From contig VSDK01026359.1 in assembly GCA_009767595.1 (NCBI GenBank), positions 1,007,194 to 1,071,193 on the forward strand: a stretch of 64,000 bases of DNA, given 5' to 3'. The translations under genes and the position numbers were made by a program. The notes beneath the pieces are model-generated. The model saw only the letters and a program-made list of their open reading frames with translations, did not search any database and was not told the origin of the DNA. Shown here one piece after another: positions 1 through 11,386 of this stretch. Source of the stretch: Symbiodinium kawagutii. Taxonomy: Eukaryota > Sar > Dinophyceae > Suessiales > Symbiodiniaceae. Position 1 is the stretch's first letter. Each line of letters begins with the position of its first letter.

Positions 1-12
1 ATCTAGCCAAAA

Positions 13-93
13 AATTGGTACAATTGGTACAATTGGTACCCTCTCAGGGTTTCGTGCTTTTTGCCATTGGTACAATTGGTGAAATTGGTACCC
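13..93. repeat. short 9-bp tandem repeat (TTGGTACAA)
   Basis: The 9-mer ATTGGTACA is repeated three times at 13-41 and appears twice more at 66-93. It is a simple short tandem repeat with no coding signal. Confidence 0.7.
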
Positions 94-215
94 TTCCATG
101 GGTTTGGGTCTTGCAAGACTTTCAGCCATGTTAATGTATTAATTTTAAATACACCAGTCTGCTGTGGAAGAACCATCTCAGTTCTTGGCATCTCCAAGAT
201 AAGTTAGTCAGAGAT

Positions 216-267
216 TGCTTATAAGCAGCCTGCCTTGCTTATAAGCAGCTTGCCCTGCTTATAAGCA
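216..267. repeat. iteron-like array, left (TGCTTATAAGCA x3)
   Basis: Three exact copies of the 12-bp perfect palindrome TGCTTATAAGCA lie at 216-227, 236-247 and 256-267, exactly 20 bp apart. The same motif with the same 20-bp period recurs at 2724-2795, on the other side of the P-loop gene. The even helical phasing suggests a protein-binding array (element end or replication/transposition site). That role is inference. Confidence 0.75.
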
Positions 268-676
268 GCCTGCTGTTTTCAAATCAAGTTCATCCTGCCT
301 ACTACATCAATTCTCTCTTTTTTTAAATTGTGACAACATTGCTTGCCAACCACAAGCGCTTTCAATCAAAGTCTCCTCGTTGGACTTGCAAGATCCCAGC
401 GCCTGAAGGCATGAAAGGACATCAATCCCAGCATGGCTGCCTCATCTCTTGACACTTCTTCTCTCAAATAATGCAAATGATCAAGCCTTCTGCTTCTGGG
501 TCTGGCAAAGCTAGAGGAATGGCAATATACAAGTTGTAGCTGCACAATACTGTTGTGGAAAATATCAACTGGCTTGTAAACTAGTCTTCTTCTAATGGTC
601 TGCTTCCTTGAGCCACCTGTCAAACACAGCCATTTTCAATCAAGGTCTGTCTGGGCTCACTGTAATACTTGCTGCA

Positions 677-2528
677 ATGTCGCTTCCAGCTGCCTGGTCT
701 ATTTCAGGAAAGCGTTTGGTAGAGCTTCCCAATCCGCAGGTCCGCCACTTCACTGGTGAAGGCGCTTTTGCTGATCTACCTCTGCGCGCAGTGCCAGAAA
801 CTTCTGCCACCAAGCTGAAATATGCTTTCGACGTTATAGAAGTTCCTGGTGACCTGTCACTAGATTGGGATGTCCTTTGTGGCAAATTGGCAAGGAAGGA
901 GTTCGATGAATTGCCTGAACCTCTAGCTCTCAAAGCTTCGCTGCACAAGTTGGTCCAACTGCAAGTCATCAAGGTTGATGCTCTCCAAGAAGGAAATCCC
1001 AACCACTTCATCAAGATGTTCACCTTCGAAGACAAGGCCTTGGTTCCTATGATCAAATCGGCATGCCAAGGCAAGCTCATGCAGTTGGACTATGGCAATC
1101 GCTTCAAACAAGGACTAGCAATTTTTTATCAGATGCTACAAAACATCCACGGCTGGGGCATTTTGAATTACCAGCTCCAGTTACCAATGAAAAACGCAGC
1201 CTCAAGCAAGAGTCAAAGCTCTTTGCAACAGGGTTTTGATTACATCCGTCTTCACGGCCCCCGAAGCAGTTGCAACAACCGTCAAACAGAATGGACCGAG
1301 ATTGAGATTCACAGGGAGGATTCACCAATTTATGGATGGACTGCTGGCCTCGTGGAAAAATCGCTCAAGGGCTATGCGTCTGCAAATCTTTTCGCAGAGC
1401 CGGTCACAAACTTCTTCCTGACGTTGCATGATCTTCGCCCTTGGTTCCTGCATGATGTCATCATTCCCCTCTTGCCCAGCTTGAAAGACAAGTCTCTAGT
1501 CTTCATGGGCTTGGCTGAAAAAGGCAAAACGCCAGCCGCCCAGGCTATTGCCATGGGAATGTCAGAGTATTGGCTTTTAGCAGACAACATCGAGAACCCA
1601 GTGCCTTCCTTTCGCATGGCTGCCAGCCTTGACCAGTTCCGCGGGGATCCGGGCTTGAAGTACAGACCGGATATTTTGGACGATGCGGACGTGAGCACTA
1701 TTCCACCTACAAAAATGAAGGCTTTTCTTGATCAATCGTTAGAAGAATCCTTCACAGTTGAACGGTGGACGGCGGCCAAATTTGTTCGGAATCAGCTGCG
1801 GGTTGTATGTGTAACCTGGCTGCACGATAATGTTTTATGGCTGGTTTTATAATATTTGCTTTTGTTGTGCTTGCTCAATCTAATTAACCTTGATGACTCA
1901 GGACAACAAAGTCAACGAGGGTGTTGAGCCTCAGCTGGCCATTGGGCAAAGCACAATACCGTTTCAGACCTTCTATGACATCATTGCGCCTGCTTTCGGG
2001 GAAAAGGCCACCAAGCAGGACATCATGGCATGCTTGAAAAGGGCCCACTGGGTAGTGAACCTCAAACTCGCAACCTATATCCGGAAAGCTGATGGCACGA
2101 AAGAAGCTGATGTCCCCTTGATTCGGCATGAAGACGGTGATTCTGAGTTCATTTCCGAGGACGGCAAGAAAATGATTGCGCGAATGCGCGCTGGTGATAT
2201 GAGCATACCTGATGATTGGTTGATGAGGCGCCAATGGTCTCACGACCTTCTTTCCATGGTTCTCGAAAGCAATGCCTTCCCAGCACGAACTACCAGTACG
2301 CGTGTTCATTCCCCTTTCACTGGCAAGACTGAAATCGTAGAGCAAAAGCCTACTCTGCCAGCGTCTGGTCGTGTCTGTCGTCTTGCTGAGCCGGAGGAGC
2401 CAAATTGTCAAGACATCGCCCTCGGAGCATCTGATGAGGCAACTGCAGCCGCACCATTGATCCAAGTCAAGGAAGAGCCTGCTGAGACTTTCTCCAAGAA
2501 AGCGCAAGGCCACAACCCAAGTCATTGA
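677..2528 (+). CDS. P-loop NTPase with SF3-helicase-like motifs (spliced, C-terminal frameshift)
   Basis: Two exons, 677-1810 and 1902-2528, joined across a 91-bp GT-AG intron (GTAACC...ACTCAG, phase 0). The frame is open from 596, but the first ATG is at 677. Seen: a Walker A motif GLAEKGKT at 1508-1531, a Walker B-like ILDDAD at 1675-1692, and after splicing NQLRVVCDN across the junction, which fits the motif C position of superfamily 3 helicases. The compact A-B-C spacing of about 100 residues also fits SF3. The N-terminal half is not recognised. At about 2487-2492 the frame shifts: the +1 frame carries a basic PRKRK stretch and an acidic tail to a stop at 2626-2628, so this copy seems to have gained or lost one base in a T run. 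The gene lies between two 20-bp-period palindrome arrays, suggesting it belongs to a mobile or self-replicating unit. A different AAA-like NTPase is possible. Confidence 0.6.
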
Positions 2529-2723
2529 GTTGGACACCCCTTCACCACATAGGGTTCGACCAGTTCAAGGCTTTGACGATGAAGAGGACCATTTTCCAGG
2601 AGTTGGTGAAGCAGAAGGTGATTCTTGAGCATGCGGAGCCTTTGGTATAGAAGTTGGCGGAGGGGCCAATGATTTTTGAGCGTGCTCTGGCGCAATGGTA
2701 ATGCAAAAAGAATAGTGTGCAGA

Positions 2724-2795
2724 TGCTTGTAAACAAGTCCATCTGCTTATAAGCAAATCCATATGCTTATAAGCAAGTCTGTCTGCTTATAAGCA
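2724..2795. repeat. iteron-like array, right (TGCTTATAAGCA)
   Basis: Exact palindromes at 2744-2755, 2764-2775 and 2784-2795, plus a degenerate copy at 2724-2735, again with 20-bp spacing. The array matches the one at 216-267 and lies between the P-loop gene and the transposase gene. Confidence 0.75.
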
Positions 2796-2944
2796 AGGGA
2801 TTGCCTTAGTTTGCTCACTTCACTGATTCTGCTTCATGTTGAGTCGTGGCACAGCATGTATACTTATATGTGTTGTTGCTGCTGTCTAGCGCTTTGCCAG
2901 GGCCATTCTTCTGTTGATAGGCTGTAGCGCTCCAAGTCCTGCTC

Positions 2945-4270
2945 ATGTTCAAGCGGCCTGCGTCCAGATTCAGCATGCAGACTGGAGGCCAAGACCCGCC
3001 GATCTCTATGGAAGCGTTCAAGACGAACATTGGAGAACATTGGTTTGCTTCGCCGGCAGTGTTTGCCTTGAAAGCCTTGACCACAAAGATCATGCTTCCC
3101 GAGCACCTCAAGGATACCTGTGCTTTGCGGGGGGTGTTAGTGTGCCAGGCTTTGAAGCTTTTTCCAACTATTAAAGCATGCCCGCAGAATCCAAAGCACA
3201 CAGTCAGATTGGAAGAGCAGGCTGACCGCTTTCAATGGACTTGCTCGGTCCAAGGCCACAAATGCTTCAGGAGTAGTCTTTGCCCAGTGGGTTTGCTTTC
3301 CAATGTCCGAACGGAAAATTGGATGCCTTTCATCTATTTCATCAACTGCATGAGGCTGAACATCCGCTGGGCGAAGATGCAAGATGACATCGCAGCACTA
3401 TTTGGACCTTTCAATTCCTGGTCTTTTCGTCACTGGCGCTCTCTTTACCAAGGAGCCCTGGAAGTCTATTTGAAGAAGCATCACTATTTGATGATTGGAA
3501 CTTCGCCTGGTGATGTGGTCGTTTTCGATGAAACGAATATGGGCAATGCAGGCGGGATCTCGAAGTCAGCTACCACCAAGGAAACGCATCACAAATCCAG
3601 AAAAGAGCAGCACAGCCGCATCCTCAAACGTCTCCCTGCTCAAACCTTGCATCGTCCTGCTGCTTCCAAACCTTCCAAACGGCCAGCGACTGCTTACAAG
3701 CGCCCGAGCTCCGTGATGAAGAGTGTCTACAACAAGGGCATCGCTGGCACTTCAAAAGACCAGAGAACTGGTCGGTGGCTCTTTGCTGCTGTCTTGGTTG
3801 GAAACAAGTCTGTGCGCTTCACACACCAGAACGGCAAGAAAAAATTCACATTCCATATCATGGACTTGCCCAAGAATGCACCAGACAAGAAGCCCAGAGG
3901 AGCCCAGGGCATGAAGAAAGCCATCCAGAGCTGCATTTCGCCAAAGGCTTTTGTTGTACATGACAAGTGGAAGGCATCGTCGCCTGCCTTGGCGCAGCTT
4001 GGATTGAAGGCAGCGCCCCCTGTGAACCACAGTCAAGGCTGGAGAGACAGAGCCACAGGCTTTCATTCCAATGATATTGAAAGTGAGTTCTCGAGACTGA
4101 AGCGAAACGTCCGAGAACGTTATGGTCGTCTCTCTTTCCAGTGTCAACACCAGGATGATACGATTGCGGGCGTTGATGCAGGTGATCTTTTTGAATATAC
4201 ATTCAAAGTGAATGTGGGAAATAGCTTTTATGATTGTTTAAAAGCTTTGCAAGTACGATCACCTTGCTAG
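2945..4270 (+). CDS. ISXO2/Merlin-like DDE transposase
   Basis: A 441-codon frame with ATG at 2945, just after an in-frame stop at 2918. It has the layout of IS1595/ISXO2-type transposases, whose eukaryotic relatives are the Merlin elements. A Cys-rich zinc-ribbon-like part lies near residues 80-115 (CPQN...WTCSVQGHKC). The first catalytic Asp is in VVVFDETNMG, the second in AFVVHDKWKASS, and the third acidic site in HSNDIESEFSRLKR, followed by the family-typical RYGRL. VNHSQGWRD before the last site is also typical. A basic Lys/Arg/Pro-rich insert of about 70 residues after the first Asp is unusual. The enzyme would cut and paste DNA in the nucleus. No terminal inverted repeat was found by eye. 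The frame looks intact, so it is either young or domesticated. Confidence 0.8.
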   Translation: MFKRPASRFSMQTGGQDPPISMEAFKTNIGEHWFASPAVFALKALTTKIMLPEHLKDTCALRGVLVCQALKLFPTIKACPQNPKHTVRLEEQADRFQWTCSVQGHKCFRSSLCPVGLLSNVRTENWMPFIYFINCMRLNIRWAKMQDDIAALFGPFNSWSFRHWRSLYQGALEVYLKKHHYLMIGTSPGDVVVFDETNMGNAGGISKSATTKETHHKSRKEQHSRILKRLPAQTLHRPAASKPSKRPATAYKRPSSVMKSVYNKGIAGTSKDQRTGRWLFAAVLVGNKSVRFTHQNGKKKFTFHIMDLPKNAPDKKPRGAQGMKKAIQSCISPKAFVVHDKWKASSPALAQLGLKAAPPVNHSQGWRDRATGFHSNDIESEFSRLKRNVRERYGRLSFQCQHQDDTIAGVDAGDLFEYTFKVNVGNSFYDCLKALQVRSPC

Positions 4271-4648
4271 AACAAGTTGATGTTCCCTGGCAATTTTGGA
4301 AACGGCCTGTCTCAATTTTGGAAAATGACGGCCCCTGGCAAGCGTGCTAAAAAAATGCTCATATGTATGTGTCTGCTGTCAGTCTGCAACTCCTATTCAA
4401 CGCATATGATCTTAGCAATTCTTCAGCGCATTCTTTCTGCAACTGTTGTTATGTAAGCTTTGGTTACTTCGGTGAACATTTCTTTCAGGTAAGTACCCAA
4501 CGGTCATGCTTCTCAATTTCCCCTATGTTTGGAAGAGATCTGGAGCCAACCTCTTTAGAGATCTTTCCCCTAAGGAAAAAATATGCTTTCATTGTCAGGC
4601 AGTCATATCTCTCAAGTGCTTGTCTGCCCGTGCGTCGCCTGTCTCGCT

Positions 4649-5482
4649 ATGGCCCCTAAGCAGCATTTTGTGGTGGGCACAGCTTGTGCTGAAGGAGATG
4701 GAATTTTGAGTTTACGCATTGCTGCCTCTCAATGGGTAGCTTCTGGGTCTCAGCTTGGCCAAGCCCAGCCTGCGCCTGCTGAAGCTACAGGTGCTGCTGG
4801 CGAAGAATCCACAGCTTCTCCTTCTGATCCCAAGCAGCTTCACTTGTCCATCCAGAATGGTAAGATCCCAGCATCGGCAACCAAGAAGCTTCGCACTGTG
4901 CGCCAGCTTCAGAGCCATTTAGCATACCTACAACGTCTGCATGGACTACCTACAGGCCTTTGCGGTGGCTGGAATGCTGCTGCCCAAGAGAAACTAGATG
5001 CTTGGCTCCTGGCTGACTTGAAAGGCAGTTCCTCCCGCGGCAATTCCCCTGTAGCGCTGGCCATTGAAGATGAGAAGACCGTTGACCTTGAACGTGTGAA
5101 AGACAAGACTTCTGAGCCTAGTGAAAAGGACGCTGGCCATGCTTCTAGTGATGATGAAGGCGCAATGTCCGTGGAGCCATCCAGCAAGAAGCGAAAGACC
5201 AATCCTGATGATGGCTTTGCTGCTGATGATGTGAAATCTCCTGAGTCTGTACTTTCTGACATCCAAGCTGATGGTGCACATTCTCCTGAGCAAGGGCCTT
5301 CTTCTTCTTCTTCTTCTTCATCCTCGTCATCTTCTACATCTTCTGAGCAGGTCAAGATGCGCCGGGCCAATTTGGACAAAGCTTTGTCTTGCTTGGATTT
5401 CCTTGAGGAAGTTAATCCTGAGTGTGAGGATTGTTGTCAGATGGTAGCACAGGCCAGGAAATTCATCAAGGCTTCCTACTAG
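4649..5482 (+). CDS. Ser-rich protein of unknown function with basic nuclear-type signal
   Basis: The frame is open from 4583, but the ATG at 4649 gives a more normal N terminus. About 277 residues. Seen: an SSKKRKTN basic cluster (candidate nuclear signal) near the middle, acidic stretches (SSDDEGAMSVE), a poly-Ser run encoded by a TTC/TCC microsatellite at 5298-5335, and a Cys-containing helical C terminus (ECEDCCQMV). No enzyme motif. It follows the transposase by about 380 bp on the same strand and may be an accessory protein of the same element. That is inference from position only. Confidence 0.5.
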   Translation: MAPKQHFVVGTACAEGDGILSLRIAASQWVASGSQLGQAQPAPAEATGAAGEESTASPSDPKQLHLSIQNGKIPASATKKLRTVRQLQSHLAYLQRLHGLPTGLCGGWNAAAQEKLDAWLLADLKGSSSRGNSPVALAIEDEKTVDLERVKDKTSEPSEKDAGHASSDDEGAMSVEPSSKKRKTNPDDGFAADDVKSPESVLSDIQADGAHSPEQGPSSSSSSSSSSSSTSSEQVKMRRANLDKALSCLDFLEEVNPECEDCCQMVAQARKFIKASY

Positions 5483-8040
5483 AGAAACTGCGTTGGCTGC
5501 GAGGTGTACAAATCAAGGATGCTGCCTTTAAAGCGTTCCCACGGGGCACGATTACCCACCCGATCCCAAATATAAATATATATAATATAGATTTTTAAAT
5601 ATGTACATATGTAATATATGTATGCAAATTGGATATATAGATGGGTATGCACAAAGATATGCATGTTTAGCAGTTTGAATTCATGCAAATGTAAGTATTC
5701 GCACAGCCTACAGTAGGCTATGCTAATCTGGTTGGTGTTTAGTTTCGCCATCCCCAAAATATTACTTGATCATCCAACCATCACAAATAGAAGGCAAAAT
5801 AATCCGTGTTTGAAACCACCAGCCAAATACGTAATGGTTCATAGTGGCTAGAACTAATAATGGCCATCCATCTTCAATGAATGATCAATGAAACCTAACA
5901 CATCAACCATGACTATTTACACAAAAAACACAATGGTTGTGGTCAAGAAGGTGCTGAAACTCCGCGATTGCCACCTGCCAGGAGGGTCGTGCCAGTCCTA
6001 TCAATTCACACAGTTCCCCCTGGATGATTGAATAGTTTGCTGATTAACAGTCCAAATCTTCACCAGGGCCTGTTGTTGTGGATCTTTCAAAAAACCTACT
6101 TATGGACTAGCTAATAAAGAATCAAGTGTTAATTGGATACAGTGATTAGCAATCATTAACAATGATCATAAATTAGATTGCTGTTTAATTGATTTTTGTT
6201 GTTAATGGTTATTGTCAATGATTGCTATTATTTAGTTGATGATTGATCATTAACAATAATCATTAATTAGATTGCTGTTTGCAATTGACAGTTAAATTAT
6301 TGCTTAATCGTGAATCGCGCCGCACTGTCGCTGGGTGAGTGCTCCCCTGGACAAACTGAGCGCTGAGCACCCCACCAAAAGCATAACATTCGAAACCAAG
6401 ACATTGTTTAGTTGATATAGAGGTTTCTCATAATAGGGAACCTGAATGATGGTCAGTTTATTACTGTAAATGACTAATACTGGATGATTGGGGGGTACCT
6501 GTATGGTGATAATGTTAAAAAACAACTCTAAAGGCCAGAGTCATCATGAAGCATTGCCATGTCATATCATTATCAGCCATCGTTAATCATCATGAACCGT
6601 CATCAACCATTAATTGATCATCAATCAACCGCTCAAAGCATTATCAACCATGATTAATCACCATAAAGCATCTTCAACTGTCATCGAACATTCACCGGCA
6701 CGTTGACTATTGGGCAATCACCATGGCATGTAGTATTCACCACGATCACCTATTCACCACTAACAGGAGTCTCAACCACCTCATCCAATCATTGTTACCA
6801 AAGGTTGCTAAATATTACAATCATAAACGATGAATAGTTACTGGCAGTAATTTTCATCCAACCGTGTTGAACACTGATGGTTGCCAATAGTTGGTCCAAT
6901 CATTGCTAATAGCCAATAGCTATCAAACATCAGTGTTAACCATCAGTATGAATGAACATCTATCACTAACCCAACCAAACATAGCTCCCTCCCAGCATTT
7001 TGTTCCGTAGCGACTGCTCCCTGGTGAGACGAACCCGTAATGCTTCAGCTCTGATCAGTGATGTCTGTTGACCTGTGGATCGGTCAGAAGTTGATAGCCT
7101 TGGGGGCTGCAAAGATTTGGAAACACAGAGACTAAACCGGATCCCCAAACGTCATTGTAACATTCTTTGGGGTGACTATAAACATCATGATTCTTGGGAT
7201 ACCGTTGAATTGGGTAATTCTCAGTGTTCCTATTGGACTCGGACACATTCTTGGCTGATTCCTTCCACCAAAAATCATCACTCTTGAGTCCCCCATGTCT
7301 GGACATCCCCCAGAACCCGCGGCAATGCAGTGAACTTGCAGGCTATCATTTTTTTTGCAGTTCACCCCCAGGTGTTGGTTATAAAGGCTATAACCATTCT
7401 ACGGACGGTTTTTTATCCCTTATAAGTGTAAATCGTTCGTTTTCTTACAAGCTGGTTGTAGTCATTTCTGGTCATGATAAATGGTTTGAAAAAGATTGGT
7501 AGTGGAGACATATCAACCTCCCAAGGCACTGGTTATGTTGCTCCATTTAGGGGTTGAAGTAAACTCAGTGGCTCCCAACTGTCTCCAGTACCACCTGATC
7601 CATCATATTCCAGGCATCCCAAGACATGGAACTGAACAGCTTAGGTCTCCTTGTTGGCCGCATTAGCCCCGCCCTAGCCATAGCGAATGAACCAACCAAC
7701 AGACTTCGTTCGATGTTCACCATCTCGGGTGGTACTGATGCATGCTTACCATTGCGGACGTGGTGAAGTCGGAACCAACATTTCTAGCTGGAGACTACTT
7801 TCTTGCTGCAGCAATCATTGCAAAGAAACGTCCAAGTCGATCATGAAGAGCATCTAAAGAATGTTCGACCGTCAAAGGAACTTCTGTGACTTTTTGATCT
7901 AGACACATGATGGTTTCTCAAAATAGGGGTACCCCCAAACCATCCAGTTTCTTAGTAAACCGTCCATCATGGGGGTTCCAAATATTGAAAAACAACGCAG
8001 CTATCAACGTGGTTCCTTGCATGGCAAACGTGTATGGCCT
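5483..8040. other. AT-rich repeat stretch, few coding signs
   Basis: Mostly degenerate AACCATCA/TTAATCAT sequence. Partial copies of the TGGTTTCTCAAAATAGG inverted-repeat element lie near 6423-6525 and 7911-8000. Small GC-richer islands near 5940-6020, 6990-7045 and 7620-7700 have minus-strand frames that could be further exons of the long minus gene, but no splice phases could be tied together. Confidence 0.4.
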
Positions 8041-8048
8041 CAAGATAC

Positions 8049-8121
8049 CTGATACTTCGCGATGCTCCTTGCCGTCCCCTCTCCCGGGCAATAGGCCCAC
8101 CAAATCCCCGGTAGTTTACAC
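8049..8121 (-). CDS. candidate exon 55 of long minus-strand gene
   Basis: Acceptor CAACAG|G and donor CAG|GTATCT. Incoming phase 2 agrees with the exon at 8630-8751. Translated core CKLPGIWWAYCPGEGTARS. Function not recognised. Confidence 0.35.
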
Positions 8122-8567
8122 CTGTTGATGTACTCATTAATGTCACTACTATCCCTACCTGGTTTGCGGGGACCGTTGCTTCTGTCAAACATATGCGCAA
8201 GTCAGTTGGCAAGCATCATCCCAGTTGGCATGGCTGGGGAAAAACAGATGTTCGAAACCACCAACCAGCTCCTTTTTCAAGACTTCATGGGAACTACCAT
8301 CGATCAAAACTGGGCAGTATTAACCATTATCAACCACTATTCACATGGGGGTTTACAAGCCACCCTTTCTTGGAGGGAACTCCTTAGTGTAACTTGCGGA
8401 CGAGTCATGATAAGCCATCATCAGCCATTGATTCACAGTTGACCGTCCATCGCTAACCATGGGTTTAACCATGGTTGATCATCATTTCAAATCATCATTG
8501 ATAATGTAATGAATGGCATCATTACATATCCATCACTGATCGGTGGTTCAACCCTTGTTCATCATCT

Positions 8568-8570
8568 TCG

Positions 8571-8603
<33 letters not shown>
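8568..8603. repeat. ATC microsatellite
   Basis: About a dozen tandem ATC triplets, just outside the donor of the candidate exon at 8630-8751. Confidence 0.9.
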
Positions 8604-8604
<1 letters not shown>

Positions 8605-8629
8605 GATTTTCCCATGATCTCCAAATCAC

Positions 8630-8751
8630 CTGCGCTGCAGATTTTGCATCTCTGCCTCGCCATTTGCTGCCATCTGCCATGCCACCCGATGGCGATTCAC
8701 TTTAAGTGAGTCGCGACCTGATGGCTGCACCGCAAATGGTTCTTCGTCATT
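8630..8751 (-). CDS. candidate exon 54 of long minus-strand gene
   Basis: Acceptor ATCCGCAG| and donor CGCAG|GTGATT. 40 codons plus 2 bases. The frame reads NDEEPFAVQPSGRDSLKVNR and continues with a helix-like charged segment, unlike the His/Asp/Ser runs read from the flanking microsatellite. The acceptor side abuts the GAT microsatellite. Protein family unknown. Confidence 0.5.
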
Positions 8752-8755
8752 CTGC

Positions 8756-8841
8756 GGATGATGATGACGACGACGACGACGACGATGATGATGATGATGA
8801 TGATGATGATTTTGATGGTTCTGATGACGACGACGAGGATA

Positions 8842-8915
<74 letters not shown>

Positions 8916-8956
8916 GATGGTTCTGATGATGATGGATGACGACGATGACGACGACG

Positions 8957-8995
<39 letters not shown>

Positions 8996-9046
8996 GTTGT
9001 TTTTATTAGTATGAAGATGATGATGATTATTATTGTTTTTATTATC

Positions 9047-9077
<31 letters not shown>

Positions 9078-9147
9078 GGATGATGATGATGATGATGATT
9101 ATGATTATGATGACAATGACGATGACGATGACGATAATGACAACGAT
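8756..9147. repeat. long GAT/GAC microsatellite with duplicated interruptions
   Basis: About 390 bp of GAT and GAC triplets with repeated interruptions (TTTTGATGGTTCTGATGA twice), so the tract grew by segmental copying. All six frames give homopolymer-like peptides; none is taken as a gene. Confidence 0.95.
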
Positions 9148-9216
9148 CTGATCCCATGAAATGTGGATGCTCTTATATATTTGAAAGCATATAGAAATGT
9201 CCATAAACATATTAGA

Positions 9217-9270
9217 CCCACACACACACACACACACCACGTGCACATGCATATACACACACACACAGGT
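9217..9270. repeat. CA microsatellite
   Basis: Two (CA)n runs separated by CACGTGCACATGCATATA. A further short (AC)n run lies at 9780-9801. Confidence 0.9.
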
Positions 9271-9861
9271 ATGGTACCCCAACCAACAAGTTGACTAGTT
9301 TGATCATTTGTGGCTTGTAAAACATTTGACCATGTCTCTATCCAACAAATATTTCGGGTAACAACAACATCGATGCTGCTGCTGCTGCTGCTGGTGCTGA
9401 TGATGATACCCAGTGACTCATGCAGATTCATGTCATCCAAAAGAACACCTACCATGCGACTGGGCTCATGTCAGGTGGTCAACGGTAGTAGCAATACTTG
9501 CCGTACTTGCTGCGTGGTGAAATAAGCAAATGCCACAGCTGATGGAAAAAAAATGAAAATGCAGGAGTTTCATCCATCCCAAATGTTGAGCTGAACTTCT
9601 GCCATTGCGTCCATACATCAAGACATGCCAGACAAATATCCAGGAACAAATGATCAGCACTCTCTCCCATGATTGCCGTCAACTATACGCAACATTTGTT
9701 GGTGATCAGCCAAACATGCTGCTTCTTCTTGATCAGCGGGCATTGACCACCATGAATCATCATAAACCTGGGTAAAACACACTCACACACACACACACAT
9801 TCTAGACGTGCTCAACAATGATCACCCAACAGCTGGGTGTTGCTTCTGTATCACCGATTAC

Positions 9862-10041
9862 CTCCCGGACGGGCAGCCATGAATGAGTGATTCACTAACT
9901 GGCAGGATTCGAACGTGCCAACAATCACTCGATGAGGTGACTTCATTCGTGATCAGTGGTGCTCCGGCCACCCGAACGAAAGGATTGCTTCTGGCTTGGG
10001 TCATCGGTAACATGGCCATGAAGCCACCCAGTTCAACGCAG
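9862..10041 (-). CDS. candidate exon 53 of long minus-strand gene
   Basis: About 59 open codons between an acceptor AAACAG|C and the canonical donor GGAG|GTAATC. Core reads LGGFMAMLPMTQARSNPFVR. The tRNA-like GTTCGAATCCTGCC near 9901 lies inside this frame. Phase does not join directly to the neighbouring candidates, so exons are probably missing on both sides. Confidence 0.5.
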
Positions 10042-10049
10042 CTGTTTAG

Positions 10050-11380
10050 CTGACGATTTCTGGTACATGGTATTGTTGCTAGCCCCTGAAGTCAGTAATT
10101 CTCAAGCAGTAAATAAGGTATTCCCCATCAATATTGCATCACTAAAGTTACTAGTTAATGCCTGATGCTGAATGGGGTAGCCTTTCAACTAGGAACGAAT
10201 TATTCTTGGTGTAATTTCCGGTGTTGCTGCTGATAGTAAACCTAGCTGTTTAATCACTTGGAAGTCCAACAGCTCACCAGCAGATCACCAACAAAAGAGG
10301 CACTGGTCGACATGCACAACCAGCACGATCAACCATTCTGAACCACGATCCATGGTTATCAATCACGATGTGCTGCAATTACTAAAATCATTAACAAAGA
10401 TTGGTTGTAGGGAGTCATCAAAGATTAGTGGCGATCATTACCAGCTATATTCTCCACAGTTGTTGCTCATTATTTTCGATATTTTTGAGCACTATTCTCG
10501 ATGGCCAACCATTGTTGGCCATATTTAGAATAATTGCTAGACTTAGTCATGAATCATGATTAATAATCACACATCGTCATAATCCCTGCAAGTGTTGGTG
10601 GTTATCCCCCAGGATGAACCATCACCATCAACCATCAATTAACCATCGATTCACCAATCATTCACCATCCACTAATCATTCATCACCTCCCATTTCTAGA
10701 AAGAGTTGTGAATCGCTATCGACTGCAAGTAAGCATTTCTAATCCATTAATCCATTGTAAGTAACTCTTCAATAATCATTAAGTCATCGGTTATAGGGAT
10801 TCACCCCCATCTTCAGCCGTTGCCTCCCACTAGGTGAGCTGGACAGCCTGCGGCGACTCAATGGTACTCGTTGATCCCAATAAACAATCAGCTCTTGAGT
10901 AGTCCATGGATGAACAACCAGCGTTTATAAGGGTAGAATGGTTGTTAATGGTCAAATAACCATCCAACTCAGTCCATTCTTGGGATCATTGTTGTTTATT
11001 ACTAGTCAACGGGACTCAGTCCATTATTGGTGGTTGATTCGTAATATAGTAATGGACTTCATTCCGTTGATCCCAATCAACCAATAAACGTCGTTGTAAA
11101 TAGCCATGCAGTTTTGAAGATTTGGTGGGGAATGGGAAGAATGTGTGTATCAATGCTTGCTTTGCGGCTAGTCAGTGGTTGTGCAGTGCACAATGCTTGA
11201 ATGTCGGTTGATATACAAACTATGTACACATGTATGAGTCAATATCTGAAAAAAACAGCAATGAAAAACAACTGAATGCAAAAAATACATTTATACTCCC
11301 GTTTCAACTCAGAGACCACCAGGAACCAGGAGGCAAAACAAAGACCGGAGATAAGCATCGATGATTCAACTTGGAAGCCA
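10050..11380. other. repeat-rich stretch, no gene seen
   Basis: Degenerate CATCAACCATTAACC-like sequence with many short inverted words. No frame or splice pair stood out. Confidence 0.4.
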
Positions 11381-11386
11381 CCTACA

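Noticed and set aside
366..623. 85-codon minus frame and a plus-strand stretch RFQSKSPRWTCKIPAPEG
   Set aside because: Short, and not tied to a gene; the plus reading vaguely recalls the transposase zinc-ribbon words but is too degenerate to call.
8626..9282. 218-codon frame rich in Ile, Val and His
   Set aside because: Made by the GAT microsatellite; only its last 40 codons (8630-8751) look like a real exon.
9895..9975. tRNA-like T arm (GTTCGAATCCTGCC on the minus strand)
   Set aside because: No matching D arm, anticodon arm or acceptor stem; the sequence lies inside a convincing coding frame.
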